Source of the DNA: Paracentrotus lividus
Lineage: Eukaryota; Echinodermata; Echinoidea; Camarodonta; Echinidae
Direction of reading: 5' to 3'
Assembly (NCBI GenBank): GCA_940671915.1
Contig: CALNVZ010002974.1
Location: 17,757,913 to 17,821,912 of the forward strand
DNA: 64,000 bases
Shown: piece by piece, positions 34,446 through 46,577 of the stretch
Numbering within the stretch: the first letter of the stretch is position 1
How the letters are laid out: each line of letters begins with the position of its first letter
Translations under genes and position numbers: made by a program
The notes under the pieces: generated by a model
Database searches by the model: none
What the model was told of the DNA's origin: nothing
What the model saw: only the letters and a program-made list of their open reading frames with translations

Positions 34446-36360
34446 GTTCAGGAAGGATTTGTCATTGTGTAAACATTCACGCGAGGAAGACAATAGAAAA
34501 TATATTGACAATTTTGACTTTATTATATTTTTTTACTTGTCGCATGAAATTTTTATTAAAATGTGTGAAAGTGTCGAGAAACAAATACATCAATTTTCCT
34601 GTTTAACCATTAGTTTTAGGAAATTCCATTAAGGTAAACATTGCTTAAGTAATTATCTCAAACTATGGGCCCAATTTATACTGCAATTCATATTCACAAT
34701 TAATAGGTGTTGCTAGTAAAAAAAATATGCTTCTATTTAGGGGTGCCCAATCATATGCAACTTTAGAAAAATACACATCTCGGATTCGTTCTAGTTGAGC
34801 TAAGGTAGTATTCACATGTCATTATACACTTGTCCGTCAAAATCTTGATCACACTACTTCCCGACATTTTTTATAGTCTTTTTTAATTTTGCTTTTTAAA
34901 TCAAATGATCTTTTCGTCAAGCTTTTGCGTGATTTATCAGATATGTTTATCAAAATTATTGGGTTCTATTTAAGGAAAGTTGCATCATTTTGAGTAATTT
35001 GGTATTCCACTTGTATTTTATGGACAAGATTACGAAAAAACACCATGTTCATAATTTTTCATTACCCTAAGGGGTACCTAGTCCAATTCTTATCAAAACC
35101 AGGGGCACTTATCATTTACTCAACCATCTGAAATAGTTTTTTTAAGAGTCTATTAGTCTTTTCTTCATGGCTTCTGTGCGGTCTGGCCCATGTGTCCTGT
35201 GCGAAACCCCCTTTTCCAAAGGGCTAGTCAGGTTGCAAGGTCTCTGAGCCATCCTGTGAGTCTTCAGCTTCCCAAACCCTTTATATTGGTTTTCTTGTCA
35301 GGGGCTTTGAATTTTCCACTTAGGAACACTCATTTCCAATGTTATTGAAATAAAATAACCGCCTCTATCTCCTTTTCACCTGATTTCAACACTCAACTGC
35401 TTCTCATAAGCACCATATGTTTAAGAAATTTGGGGAAAAGCTACAATGGGCATGACTGAAAGTGCAAGGTGGTCTCCTTGTATATCCAAATATATATATT
35501 TGAGACTTACAACAACTCGTAGATCAACAATTCAAGGTCGGAATGTGATACCACTGACCAGCCAGAGACGAAGGTGCCAAAGAGCGAATACTAACAAAGA
35601 GGATATCTTATACAGTGACACTTGCCAATTATGCAGCTCCAGTTTCCAGTCAGACCCCACCTGGAGCCTTTCTTGATCTCATTAACCAGGAATTTTTAAA
35701 CTTTTGGACCAAATTATATAAAGATTGATGAAGAAAATTTGAATTTACGGTGATATTCTCTCTATATGGCAAAGAAAGATGAATCGTTCAATCTTAAAGA
35801 ACAGTGTCCTGATTCCTTTATCATTGCTGGGTAGCACTGGAAATCTGTTTCCAGAATAGGAGGCATCCCCGGTGAAGACATTTTAATTTAAAATCCTTGG
35901 GATGAAACTGCCCAAAAGCATGCTGTGATTGTACCTTCAGCATTGACCTTCAACAGACGAAATTCTGAAGCCATACGGCCCCACGTTATCATGTAGTTGC
36001 TTTGAAGGAACATTCATAATGAATTATCTTGAGAGAATATTTGAGAAATGACAAGAACCCTTGGAAATGTGCTATAATAATAATATCTAATCAAAATGAC
36101 TCAAAGACCATTGTAGCCTTACAAAAGCCTGGACGTTTTCCAGAGGACCAGTGGTCAAAACCCATTTGAAGACATGAATGATGGTTCTCTTGGACATTGC
36201 CAAGACTATTTTATGTCAAAGTTTAAATAAATAAATTATAACCGTATGCTGATTAGATAAAGAATTAAATTTGGCCCCCTATAATATTTAAATAATATAC
36301 ATCGATACAATTACATATTATATATAAAACTTAAACCTGTATCATGGTATTATTATTGTA
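34446..36360 (+). other. Intron before tail exon, copy 2
   Basis: This is the counterpart of 20324-21334 with an extra 750 bases or so at about 35099-35857 absent from copy 1. Part of that insert (35190-35290) looks like an inverted, diverged copy of 21030-21100 of copy 1, suggesting a foldback element. The frame 35446-35676 is not supported as a gene. Confidence 0.5.
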
Positions 36361-36995
36361 GCGCTACAACAGTGTATCGTTCAAGCCTCCCCTAACCGAA
36401 TCTATCATATGCTGCCTAATGTGGTGGTAACAGACCAGAAGGACTTTAAATGCCAGCTGAAGCGTTACCTCGACTTGCACACCTACGAAACCAATCCGGA
36501 CCACTTCACATCAACAACCTCACCCTCAGACGCTTTTATCATCTGCAAACCGACATCAGTAACAGATGATTGTCAGAACGGATATGCTGGTACATGGTTC
36601 CAGATCAAGTCTGCAGACATAATGACGCCCATCAGTCACTCCTGTACGGTGGCCCACGGATTCATCATAATACTCGATACACTTAGGGGATATTCTATCC
36701 TTTCTATGAGACATCTATCCCAGAAACCAATATCCAGGTATCGACGAGCTTTCTTCACGATAAAAAAGTGACAACCTGTGAGCGCTTCTACAAGCGTCCT
36801 CCAACGCTTTGCAAAATGGAGAGTTGGAAAAAAACACCCCACACCTAATGTCAACATTGCCACGTAGTTAACCAAATATGCTGGCAATTGGGGTGAATCC
36901 AAGACTGATAAATATCACAAGACTGGATCAACACACCTCTGCACCAGCAACATGGATCAATGCATGTAGAGACCGGGTATCTCATTGACGATATG
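36361..36995 (+). pseudogene. Receptor copy 2, scrambled tail exon
   Basis: It starts after TTATTGTAG with CGCTACAACAGTGTATCG as in copies 1 and 3. Many small indels then break the frame; the ATGTCAACATTGCCACG stretch near 36846-36862 marks the damaged HYVNM region. No usable frame remains. Confidence 0.75.
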
Positions 36996-37556
36996 AAGTT
37001 GTAGTCGTGCACGGTGAGTTGTTAGTTGGTGATGTGTTGAATACACGATTATGAACAAAGAGTACAGTCATATCGCAAATAACAATAGGCGTTATTAGCT
37101 CGCTTATCAAAAGAGGGCAACCATAAGAATAGTATTTATGCCATAACATCATTTACCAACGATTCAAATGTAGTTAGCAGCAAAAGGTTACAAACAAATC
37201 TCGCCCGTATTGTTACTTTGATATCCATAGGTGCAAAAGAAAAAAGTTTAAAATCCGATGATTATATCACTGCTTAAAATACAGTTATACAACAAAAAAA
37301 TAAAAGCCTCCCTTCTTTTTTTTTTTGTATTTACCACGCTTGTAATCATGAGTTTTTCTATAGGATTTAGAGACTCTTCATGATATCTTTGTTAAAACAT
37401 CATTTATATAGTGATTTTATTGCCATTTTCTGCTGTAATCTGAGTAGTGCATGAAATATAAAGTAGTAATGGTAATACATTGAATATCAGACAAAATTAA
37501 TAATATATTAGCGAAAAATTAAATGGCATTACATAAAGAGTCTAGTCTGTATCATA

Positions 37557-38156
37557 CACTGTTAGAACGCCGGTTTGAAATTTTCTGCTGTTTAAAATTA
37601 ATGATGGTTAAAATGTAAACATTTCTTTGTTAATATTTAAACATTGTTTGTTTAAAACCTGAAAAGCGAGGTTTATAGCCTTAAAAAACCTTGTTTAGAG
37701 ATTAGAGTTTAGATATTAAACAGTTTGTTAAACAGGCCGAGGCAAATGTCACGTGATCGTCATGAGCTAAGGCATGGGGGACTCGTTACATGCATGTCAT
37801 ATCATTTCAAATCATGGCAAGGACTTATACTCACACATAAATAAGTGTATGTACAAATGTGTTAAGCCTCAGTGAGAGAGCGTCTGCCTTAAACGAAAGG
37901 TCGATACCCGGCTGTGTTAACCAAAATTGGAGCAGTTTTTATTTTCGTGAGAGAAGCGTCAAACAATACTGTTATATAACAAAACCATTAAACAACAGGT
38001 TGTTTAAACTTTTTTAAACAACACTTTGTTGGAGTGTCAAAGTTTTTTTAAACAACTACAGGTTGTTTATTTCTAAACAACGCTGTGCGATTCACGGTTA
38101 ACACGCAGTTGTTTAAGATTTTTTAAAACAACTTGTTTAATTTTTTTCTAACAGTG
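37557..38156. mobile_element. 600-base TIR element with TA duplication
   Basis: The ends CACTGTTAGAA and TTCTAACAGTG are flanked by TA (37555-37556 and 38157-38158). Copy 1 near 22550-22560 is the empty site (ATCATAGGACAGCG). The interior is rich in TTGTTTAAAC-type words in both orientations and carries a tRNA-like segment. Confidence 0.85.
37861..37915 (+). repeat. tRNA-like (SINE-type) segment
   Basis: CTCAGTGAGAGAGCG resembles an A box and GGTCGATACCCGG a B box of a tRNA-derived promoter, about 35 bases apart. It lies inside the TIR element. It is not a functional tRNA, since stems do not close. It may be a captured SINE head. Confidence 0.5.
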
Positions 38157-38158
38157 TA

Positions 38159-39660
38159 GACAGCGTGTAAAGAGAAGTGTCTCTCAATATATCACCTATA
38201 TGTTAACTCCTTGGAGGGAATTTTTCCCCTTTTCTTGATAGTTTTATATATTGCTCACGTTCAGTTTAAGATCTTTATTACTTTTTTTTACTTTATTACT
38301 TGGGCATCATGAAAATGATTAAAAAAGCAGCGAAATCGCTAATATAATAACAAAAAGTGCACTGATTATTTTATAATTTACAGAAAATCTCAGTTTTATT
38401 GTTCAAATTGACAGTGGCAATATAATGTTGATAAATTCTTTTTTTAAATTTATGCTAAAAGAAAACCCTGTGTAACTACACAAATCTTTCGATTTTCAGT
38501 ACAGCTTTATTGAATTTAAGAGGTTGTACTTTTATATTGCAAAAGTATTGACGAAACAAAAAAATACTATATCTACTAATAAGTGATATAGTGATTTTAT
38601 GCCATTTTTCTTGTCTTGCTAATCAGAGTGGTGCATAAAATATAAAGTAGTAATTGTATACATTGTTGATAGCAGACAAATCAAATACATTAGCGGAAAA
38701 AAATAAATGCATGTACATAAAGATGTAGTCACTTCATAGGACAGCGTGTTAAGAGAAGTGTCTCAAAGTACTCTTATATATATATGTCTCTCTCGGATGG
38801 AAATTTTCCCGTTTTCTATATATTATATGTTGACTCATTGCTATAAGATCTTATTACTTTTTAAAAATTATATATATATATAATTCTAATACAATATCTA
38901 TATGGTGCATCATATATATATTAAAAAAAAGCGTGCGATATCTCTAATATAATAAAAAGCAACTGATTATGTACAAATTTATCATAAATCTCTTATATTA
39001 TATGTATCTATGTTGTCTAGATATATATTATATCTATATAATTATTGTAAAAGAAACCTTTGTAATACTAAGCACCTCTCTCATATCATATGGAAGTGAA
39101 TTTAAGAGGTGTACTTGAGACAAAAGTATTGACGACAAACAGAAAAATTCTTATTGACTTGCACGGGTACTTTTCTACTTCTAATGTATCATAGAATACC
39201 CCAAAGTCTTGGATATTTACTGTTAAATTATCATAAAATCCCATGTCTTCATAGCATTAATCGCGGATAAGAAGCAAAGCGAAAATGATGTTTGTTCGTC
39301 ATGTTAGTTGTTTTATTTTTCTTCCTAATTGATGAATGCGATGTACAAGGTTTACTCTCAAAGTAAACAGTTCCCAGACTCGATCGATGTGTTTTGGGGC
39401 TGTTAGGGCGTGTGTGTAGTGTTTGTGTGTGTGGTAGTGTGTGTGGGTGAGTGGTAAGTGTCGTTAAGAGGATATTATTTTTGGTTGGTTATTGTGTATG
39501 GGGATAAGTGAGTGGTCCATGGAGTTAGAGATAGTGATAGATATAGATAGGACTAGACGAGAGTTGTGATTAGGATATGGGTGCAAGAGATCGATGTTTG
39601 AGTGTGTATGTGAGGAAGATGAGGATGTGTACAAATGAAAAACATACCATGTTGATTGTC
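38159..39660 (+). other. 3' flank of copy 2
   Basis: This is the counterpart of 22560-24830 in the indel-rich zone, including part of the 3' flank present twice (about 38560-38760 repeats text at 37400-37560). It also holds a degraded GT-rich run. No gene seen. Confidence 0.5.
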
Positions 39661-40110
39661 TTTCGGACGAATGAAAAAAAACCCATTCATTTTTGACGAA
39701 TGAACTCTATTTCAATTGGCAGAATGAACTCTATTTACTTTCGGAAGAATAACCGGACAATAAAAATGCGGAACACGAAACCTTATTCATTTTGCAACTT
39801 AAGAAATCCGACAAAAGAACTTTTGACGTACGAGCTGCACCCAGACAACATTATACCACACTTCTTTCAATGATTTACTCAATTTCTTACTTCTTTTTTT
39901 TTTTACAACTGTGGATTGATAATCAATTGCAAAGGCGGTTATCTGAGGTTGATGTTGTGTTAGTGTTTCGTGGAAAAAAATGTGTGTAGTGACCAATACA
40001 TGCAATTCATATTTACTGTATCATATCGTCCTTTGATGGTGACTTAGGAGCGACAATACAATCTTCATGCAACAATCCAGCTTCAACCAGTGTGACTCTC
40101 ACTACTACAG

Positions 40111-40449
40111 CAGGCGCGATCCGGGGGGGGGGGAGGCGAGCGCCCCCCCAAGAAAAAGAAAAACAAAAAGGACAAGGACAAAAAGGGGAAGTAAACAGGA
40201 AGTAAAAAAGGGCAAAATGGAACGATTCACCCGATTGACTAATGCTAAAAAAAAAGATGATGACTTCGTGATGGCTGAAGGCCCCAATTAACCAAAAAAA
40301 TGTAACACCTACATCCCGCCCCCCTCCCCGCTTCTCGCACCGAGCTGCGTGACGTAAAAAATGTTGATGTACCTTTTTCTCGGCGTACTGTGACGGAAAA
40401 AAAAATGGGTGTACAAAAATCTGAAGTTCTGATTTTTGCACCCCCCCCC
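40111..40449. mobile_element. G/C-run element in copy 3 5' flank
   Basis: Same insertion at the same site as 25311-25656 (after ACTACTACAG), so copies 2 and 3 share a 5' ancestor here. Frames across it are artefacts. Confidence 0.7.
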
Positions 40450-41302
40450 TTCACTTATGAACTTAGAAGTGAACAAGGATATCGGAAGGCGGTTGTAAAG
40501 AACCAGGCCTATATTTCATAAAAATCCTTTACGAAGCTAGTCAACTAATTACATATGGAACAGACACACCTAGTTTGAAGAGCGGGTCTAATGAATGGTT
40601 TTCTGAATAAGGCAGATCAGAATCATTACTGACAATCAAGATGTCCAGAACTGTACATCGTATTGCTCTGCAGACACGATCAGATCACCAATCTTGTTTA
40701 GCCAATGTTTCAGTTCAGTCAGTCATCTAAAGATTAAAGAATTAAAGCCATTAAAGAGTGTATTTATTGAGCCGGTTTAAAAATCTGTTGTTGAAAAAAG
40801 AACAAGGAATGGATGGAGTTTTAAGACAGCCCCTGGGGATGTGTTAGACTGCTGGAAGGAACTTTCAGAACCCTACGTAATACAAAGTTTTCGAGGGGGC
40901 CGTGAACATACTCAACAATATTGCAAGGGAAGCAACTTCCCTTAGAGAGGTGAATCGTCAATCAGGACTTGAACATTTAACAGAGACCCTGGCCTTATTA
41001 TATACCTCACGTGATGTCAATTCCTCTTAACAGAATTTCATTAATCGAAGGAAATATGAATTTTAATTTCAAGCATAAGCGAAATCTCCTGTCCTTTACT
41101 AATAAAACACAGATCGTTCCTTTTTCCATATCTTTTATTTATAATGTTATTATAACAACGTTAGTTACTGTGACCTGAAAGTAAAATAATGACGTCAATA
41201 TCATCGTGGGCACACTCTTGTTTATTTGCTCGAGTGATTGTATGACCACATGTTTTAGTCTGCAGTATACTAATTTCTGTCGCGATTTGAATATACTTCA
41301 CC
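40450..41302 (+). promoter_or_regulatory. 5' flank of gene copy 3
   Basis: Indel-scarred counterpart of 25657-26528. The CRE at 41190-41197 is intact. Confidence 0.5.
41190..41197. promoter_or_regulatory. Conserved CRE/ATF site, copy 3
   Basis: TGACGTCA lies 113 bases before the start codon at 41303, preserved despite surrounding indels. Confidence 0.5.
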
Positions 41303-41393
41303 ATGATGTTTAAATTCTTTCTCAAATATTTGTTTCTTGATCACTTTTTATTCTGGATTCGTATTCTTAACAACAAATGGACCAGCCATACAT
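41303..41393 (+). pseudogene. Receptor copy 3, scrambled signal-peptide exon
   Basis: It aligns with 26529-26622 and ends at the same GTAAGT donor, but lost bases (91 instead of 94) shift the frame. Whether the gene or the sequence is damaged is unclear. Confidence 0.65.
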
Positions 41394-41892
41394 GTAAGTA
41401 TAAAATAAAGAAAGAGAATATGTTCATATTTTATTTTATCAAAACGCAGTCTTGTGGTCAAGATTCATGGGAATATCGGATTAACGGTGTAAACGAATTT
41501 GAGTGCGGGAAGAAAAATAATGACCAATCATGGTGTTTGTTAGAAAATATAATAATAGCACTTTAAATAAGTTCTCACAACAGCATTATTTTCTTGAATA
41601 AAGAGGATTGATATAATTTTAATACTTGTAATATGCGAAATCAAGACTGTATATTTATGTTTATCATGTATTTACGGTTCGTTTCTGAATTTTTTTGGAA
41701 TGAATTTATAAATCCCAGTTTGATAATTTGATAAATTATAATTTAATATATTCATGTTTACCAGTTATTTGATTCATTTGTTGAAAGTTTAATACTGTGT
41801 GTTTGTGCCATACCCTTTTACCCAAAATATCTTAAATTCATAAAAATGGATTGTTTCAATCTCTTAATTCTATTATCTCATTTCATTTTTAG

Positions 41893-42281
41893 GGCTTATG
41901 TTTGGCTATCAGGCGGGGAGACTTTTATATTTCAATCAACAGAAATAACACGAGTGTTTGAGGAAAAATATATTTTGGATTTTTAATACAAAACCTCAGC
42001 CAACAGGATCAGAGTTTCTTTTTATACATTTTGACTTTCAAACTGGGCTATTTGCTTTCATTTGACCATTGCGTGATGCCACAAGCATAGATAGAACTGG
42101 AGCTCGTTTTCAGACACCCATTCTTCTTAACACGATTAGCAATTTTCAGTGGGACCGAATTGCCTCGCCCGTTGGGACGTTCAGTGGGGGAACTCTGTCT
42201 GGATAAAGATTAGGAAGTTTCGAACAAGAAGGGATTGAGTTTCAACATGGTGGGACTGTCACATGTCTATGATTGTATCAG
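41893..42281 (+). pseudogene. Receptor copy 3, scrambled CUB-like A exon
   Basis: TATGTTTGGCTATCAGGCGG and later text align with A2 of copy 1 (13529-13897), as does the preceding intron. More than ten small indels break the frame, and the length is 389 rather than 369. It lies in the indel-rich zone. Confidence 0.75.
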
Positions 42282-42617
42282 GTAGTTAGTCACAGAAAGA
42301 GAGCGTACGGAGTGCTGTGCTGCTGTCACAAATGACCGGATTAAAAACGTACAAGAAAAGGATGATTCTATTGAACTTCATAATTGAAATTTTAAAATAC
42401 TTTTTACTCGTTTTTATGTTTACTTAATGTATTGTTTTGTACATGTACCGACATGATAAACATTTTTATCTTTCAGTTATTGTGGAAATAAAACTTAAAT
42501 GAAGTGAAATATGTAAAATACGAATGGACTTTTAATCAGAAGGAAGAAAAACAAAATCAAATCGTTTCCAGCTTTGTTTATATTGTCATTTTTTCAGATA
42601 TATATATAATACGGTTC

Positions 42618-44864
42618 TAGGACATCTCCCCCGGAGGACAACTCCCCCGGGGACAACTCGTGGAGGACAGCTCCCCCGGAGGACAGCCTCCCCGGGGAAG
42701 GTTCTTCCCGCAGGACTAATCTCCCCGGTAGGACAGGTCCCCCCAAGGACGAGTTCCCCCGGAGACAGCTCCGAGCGGACAACTCCCACTGAGGACAACT
42801 TCCCGTCTGCGACAACTCCCCTGAGATGAACAACTCTCCCCGGAGGACAACACCCCTAGGACAGCTCCTCCGGAGACAACTCCCCCGGAGCGGACACTCC
42901 CCCTAAGAGGACAACTCGTCGCAGAGGACAGTCTCCCCCGGAGGAATATCCCCGCAAGGACAACTCCCGCGTGATGACATGTCCCTCACTTTAAATTCTG
43001 GTATACTATTGATTATGCCAACCCCTGGTTTTCTTGTTACATTATTACATTACTTTTTCGCGTTATGAGTAACCCTTGTCTTTAACTGACTAAGCGAGGA
43101 ATGGGAAATGGTTGTGCTTAATGTTTAATTCTCCATCTTGGAGCCACCCACTTCCCAATCTTATGAATGGACTACTCCTTTCCCTCAAAGGTTGTTAGGT
43201 TTGTGCCAGATCGCAGAGGTACCCAACGAATGTGACCCTCAGAAAGCGAAAATTAATGTAAATGCAAGAATAAAAGAAATGCTTGATAAAAAAGGTTAAG
43301 GAATGCAAATGGGGAAAATTATGAAGCGCTACAGAAGTAGCAAAAGAGCACGTAATGGCGAGTTGGCTCTGCCACTATCTCTTAAGTTCGTCTTTCAGCA
43401 AGGGGGGTTGTGTGCTATGGGGGGGTGAAGCACACTTAATTAATTAAGCTTTAATTAATAATTATCACACTACTAAACAAATTAGAATGTGTGACGTCAA
43501 AAGTTTAAACGCGAACACAATTTCATTAATTATCAAAAAAGAAATCACAAAATTCTCAATTCCAACATCATCATTCTTGTTATTGTCATTTTTTCAAGTA
43601 ATAATGTAATACAATCATTGTCATTGCGGCTTCTTAGATTCTTAACAGACAATTGGTTTATGAAATGGTGGTGTTCATTAAGTATGCCAATTGCATCAGC
43701 TATCTGATTCATTGCCGTTCATCGCCTATTCATAAGGAGGGGTGTTAGTTGCAATAGTGTTGGATAATGAAATATCTCCGAGAAGTATGATGACAATTAA
43801 AACATCTCGTTTATATCAACCAAATTTTTCCAGTATTCCGTCAACATTATCCCGATGAAATTCATTTATCATTCTAAAAACATATTACTAAACAAGCCAA
43901 AACAAAACAACAAAATCCTTTGTATCATATGTACATGTATTTTTGTATAATTAAAGAAGGTCGACTGAACTATATTGATATAAAATTTTCCACTAGACAG
44001 ATTCGCGCTTGAAAATCTTTTTTTTTTTTTTTTTTCTTCTCTTCTTTTTGCTAAAAGAAAGATGATTCGTCACGTTTTGTAAAAAGAATTATAACAACAT
44101 TCAAAAATAGAATTCATAAAAAGTAAAAAATTTATACTGCTTCGGGTCATTTTTATGTCAAAAATTTTGGGCTCGCGCTATTGCGGCTTCAAGAATTCAT
44201 CCCTTCAAAGGTTCATTTTTTTCAAATTTCGAGACGCCCCCGCAAAAATCTTAGTTATGGGCACTGACATAACCATACAATATTCTAAATCTTAATCAGA
44301 TCACTTCCTTATGGTGATTTAGATTAGTTTTGCAATATCTCTCTCCTTTTGCCTGATAATATTCGAATCCTTTGTTCCAATAGCTAGTACGCCTATCTAC
44401 AGCTGCCCAAACTTTAACACCCTTTCGCAAAAGTGGTCGCTCCGGGGGACTTGTCCTCCGAGGTAGTTGTGCTGCGGGAGTCTGTCCTTCCGGGGAGTTG
44501 TCGTCACTCGGTGGGATGTCCTTCCAGGGAAGTTGTCCTCCGGTGAGTTGTTCCTTCCAGATAGGGAGTTGTGCTCCGGGGGTAGTTGTCCTCCGTGTCG
44601 GAGTGTTTATACTCGGGGATAGTGTCTCACTCTGTGGGACTTGTCCTTCCGGAGGAGTTTCTTCATCGGGTGAGAGTGTGTCCTCCGTGGGACGTTGTCC
44701 TGGCGTGGACCTGTCCCATCGCGGGATGTTGGGGAGTGTTCCTGGCGGGGGGAGGTTTGTCCTCCGGGTGGGTTGTCCTCCGGCGGGAGTCGGGGTTGGT
44801 TTCTCCTGGGGGAGCGTTCCTCCGGGGTTGTCCCCGGAGGAGTTGGTCCTCCGGGGGAGAATGT
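42618..44864. mobile_element. Foldback element with minisatellite arms
   Basis: The left arm (42618-42990) is a tandem array of 15-17 base units like GGAGGACAACTCCCCC. The right arm (44440-44864) is the same array reversed. Outer ends AGGACATCTCCCCCGGAGGA and TCCGGGGGAGAATGTCCT are inverted copies. The 1.4 kb between them shows no gene. The long frames over the arms translate to repeated Gly-Glu-Leu-Ser-type strings and are not genes. Confidence 0.75.
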
Positions 44865-44934
44865 CCTGATACGTAGTAATACACGGAATTGTTACCGTAA
44901 CAGTAGGTCAAGCGTGTCAGCTATTTTCCATTTA

Positions 44935-46070
44935 TACCCCCGTCACACTGAACTCAGTTCCTACTACTCACTGCAAATTTTTGCGAACGGGGCATGCTCT
45001 GTGTGTAAAACTGATGGGACGTAATTAGTATACTTGTTACTGATCTGTTTACGAAACTTTCATGGACTAGCTCGGTGCGGATTTTTCCTTAAAAAAGTGT
45101 TAAAAAATCCGGGCGCCCATCTCGTCCTAAACTTTTATAGTCCGATCATTATGTAGGTTGGCTTAATAATGGCAGTACTAAGCTGGCCTCTAATATATCT
45201 CGTACCTTGGAGAGATGAGGACGTACTACTAAACGAAATTGGCCGTTACTTAAATCGTTCTAAAGATGTGTGCTAGGAACGTCATACCAAACGAGCATTG
45301 TATATTAATTATTCAAGTTTCTTAAATATAAACGTTCAGTGACAACGTTTCCTTAAACGGCGTGTAGGACTTATTCTGAACGAGAAGAAGGACGTTACTA
45401 CGAACATACGTTTCAATTTTTTAAACAGAACGGCATTGTCATAATTTCCCGTCACACTGAGCTTAGTTCTCACTGCGTTTCTAGGTAGTTCTTGTGTGTG
45501 AACGGGTCTCAATCTGTTTACACCACGGACTGAACGTAGTGCAGACCTTTTAGAATCTAGTACAGACCGTTTACAATCTGTTTTACGAACTCTGGCGAAC
45601 GGGCCCGAACGGAGGAGAACGGAAAAGGCATTCCGATTTTTTTGAACATGTTCAAAAAATCGTACTGGCTTCAAGTTCTAAAATTAAACGTAGTGACAAC
45701 GTTCCTTAAACGGGTAGGACTTACTCTGAACGAGAAGGACGTACTAACGAACGTGGGCTACCTAACTTTTATCATGCTGCGCATAGGCACTTTTAGTGAC
45801 CGTTTGGACGTGCTACGATACTGGTATAGAGTGAAACCGAGCAGTTTACTCGTTTCTGAACTGGATAACAACGTTATTGCGGACGCAGATAAAGACGGGA
45901 ATTGACGTAACGGAACTATTTATGAACTGCCTAGCATTGTATTCAAGAAATTATTTTTCAAAGTTATAAGTTCCAACCCTACCGACCAAAGCCCGTTCAG
46001 CATTTTTTTTTTAAAACGGGCAAAAACGGGCAAGAACGTTATAGAACGACCTCAGTGTGACGGCCCCCTT
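44935..46070. mobile_element. TIR element with CCGTCACACTGA ends
   Basis: Left end CCCCCGTCACACTGAACTCA and right end TCAGTGTGACGGCCCCC are inverted. Inside, a block (about 45330-45410, GTGACAACGTTTCCTTAAACG) is repeated at 45685-45765, and another CCCGTCACACTGAGCTTAG lies at 45449. Many AACG/CGTT words occur. No transposase was recognised. Confidence 0.65.
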
Positions 46071-46127
46071 AGATTAAAATGAATATAAATTTTATCAATC
46101 TATTCTGTAACGATACATTTTGTATAG

Positions 46128-46447
46128 ATATAACGCTGCTGAAAAGGGATGAAATGAAATCGATTAAATCAATGAATTATCCGTCCAAGTACCGGAACAA
46201 CTACTACCGTCTCTGGAACATCCGGGCTCCTCCAGGCTCTGTAATCTCGATCACTGTTCGGGAATTTAACATTGAGAACGGGAACGACTACCTTTACATA
46301 GGTGATGGGGTTAATAGTTTTACTAACCAACGAGAATCATGGCGTGATTGGACAGGGGAGTGGCAGGATGAGGGACTAGCTTTAAGCGACTTTACATCCA
46401 CCACCTCCTTAATCGTGATGATTTTTACTACTGATTTTAGCAACTAG
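46128..46447 (+). pseudogene. Receptor copy 3, truncated CUB domain B
   Basis: It starts at acceptor TTTGTATAG and reads as a good type B domain (MNYPSKYRNNYYRLWNI ... NDYLYIGDG) up to MIFTTDF. It then stops at TAG 46445-46447, where the exon is joined to intron text normally found before a B exon (compare 9800-9936). This is a product of unequal exchange that fused two B modules. The final strand, the GFWIQ segment and the splice donor are missing. Confidence 0.75.
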
Positions 46448-46577
46448 GCGTTAATTTTCAGTCGTTTTACTATGATAGAATCGTTATTGAGAAGATACTT
46501 TCCACAGATAAATATGCATGTTTTACAAGATTGTTCTATAAAATGATAGCAAAATAAAATGACTCTGTTTTGTAAAG

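Larger units (their letters stand above)
33900..42990. other. Indel-rich, possibly uncorrected sequence
   Basis: Against paralogous copies, this stretch shows single-base gains and losses every few tens of bases in exons and in flanks alike, extra ATATAT stretches (38770-39060) and broken versions of exons that are intact elsewhere. The flanking DNA on both sides aligns far better. This fits raw long-read gap filling better than neutral decay. Borders are approximate. Confidence 0.6.

Noticed and set aside
37861..37915. A functional tRNA gene
   Set aside because: A- and B-box-like words are present but no cloverleaf closes; better read as a SINE-like relic.
42586..44876. Long frames giving Gly/Ser/Leu-rich repeat proteins on both strands
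   Set aside because: They are translations of the GGAGGACAACTCCCCC minisatellite; frames exist in several phases at once.
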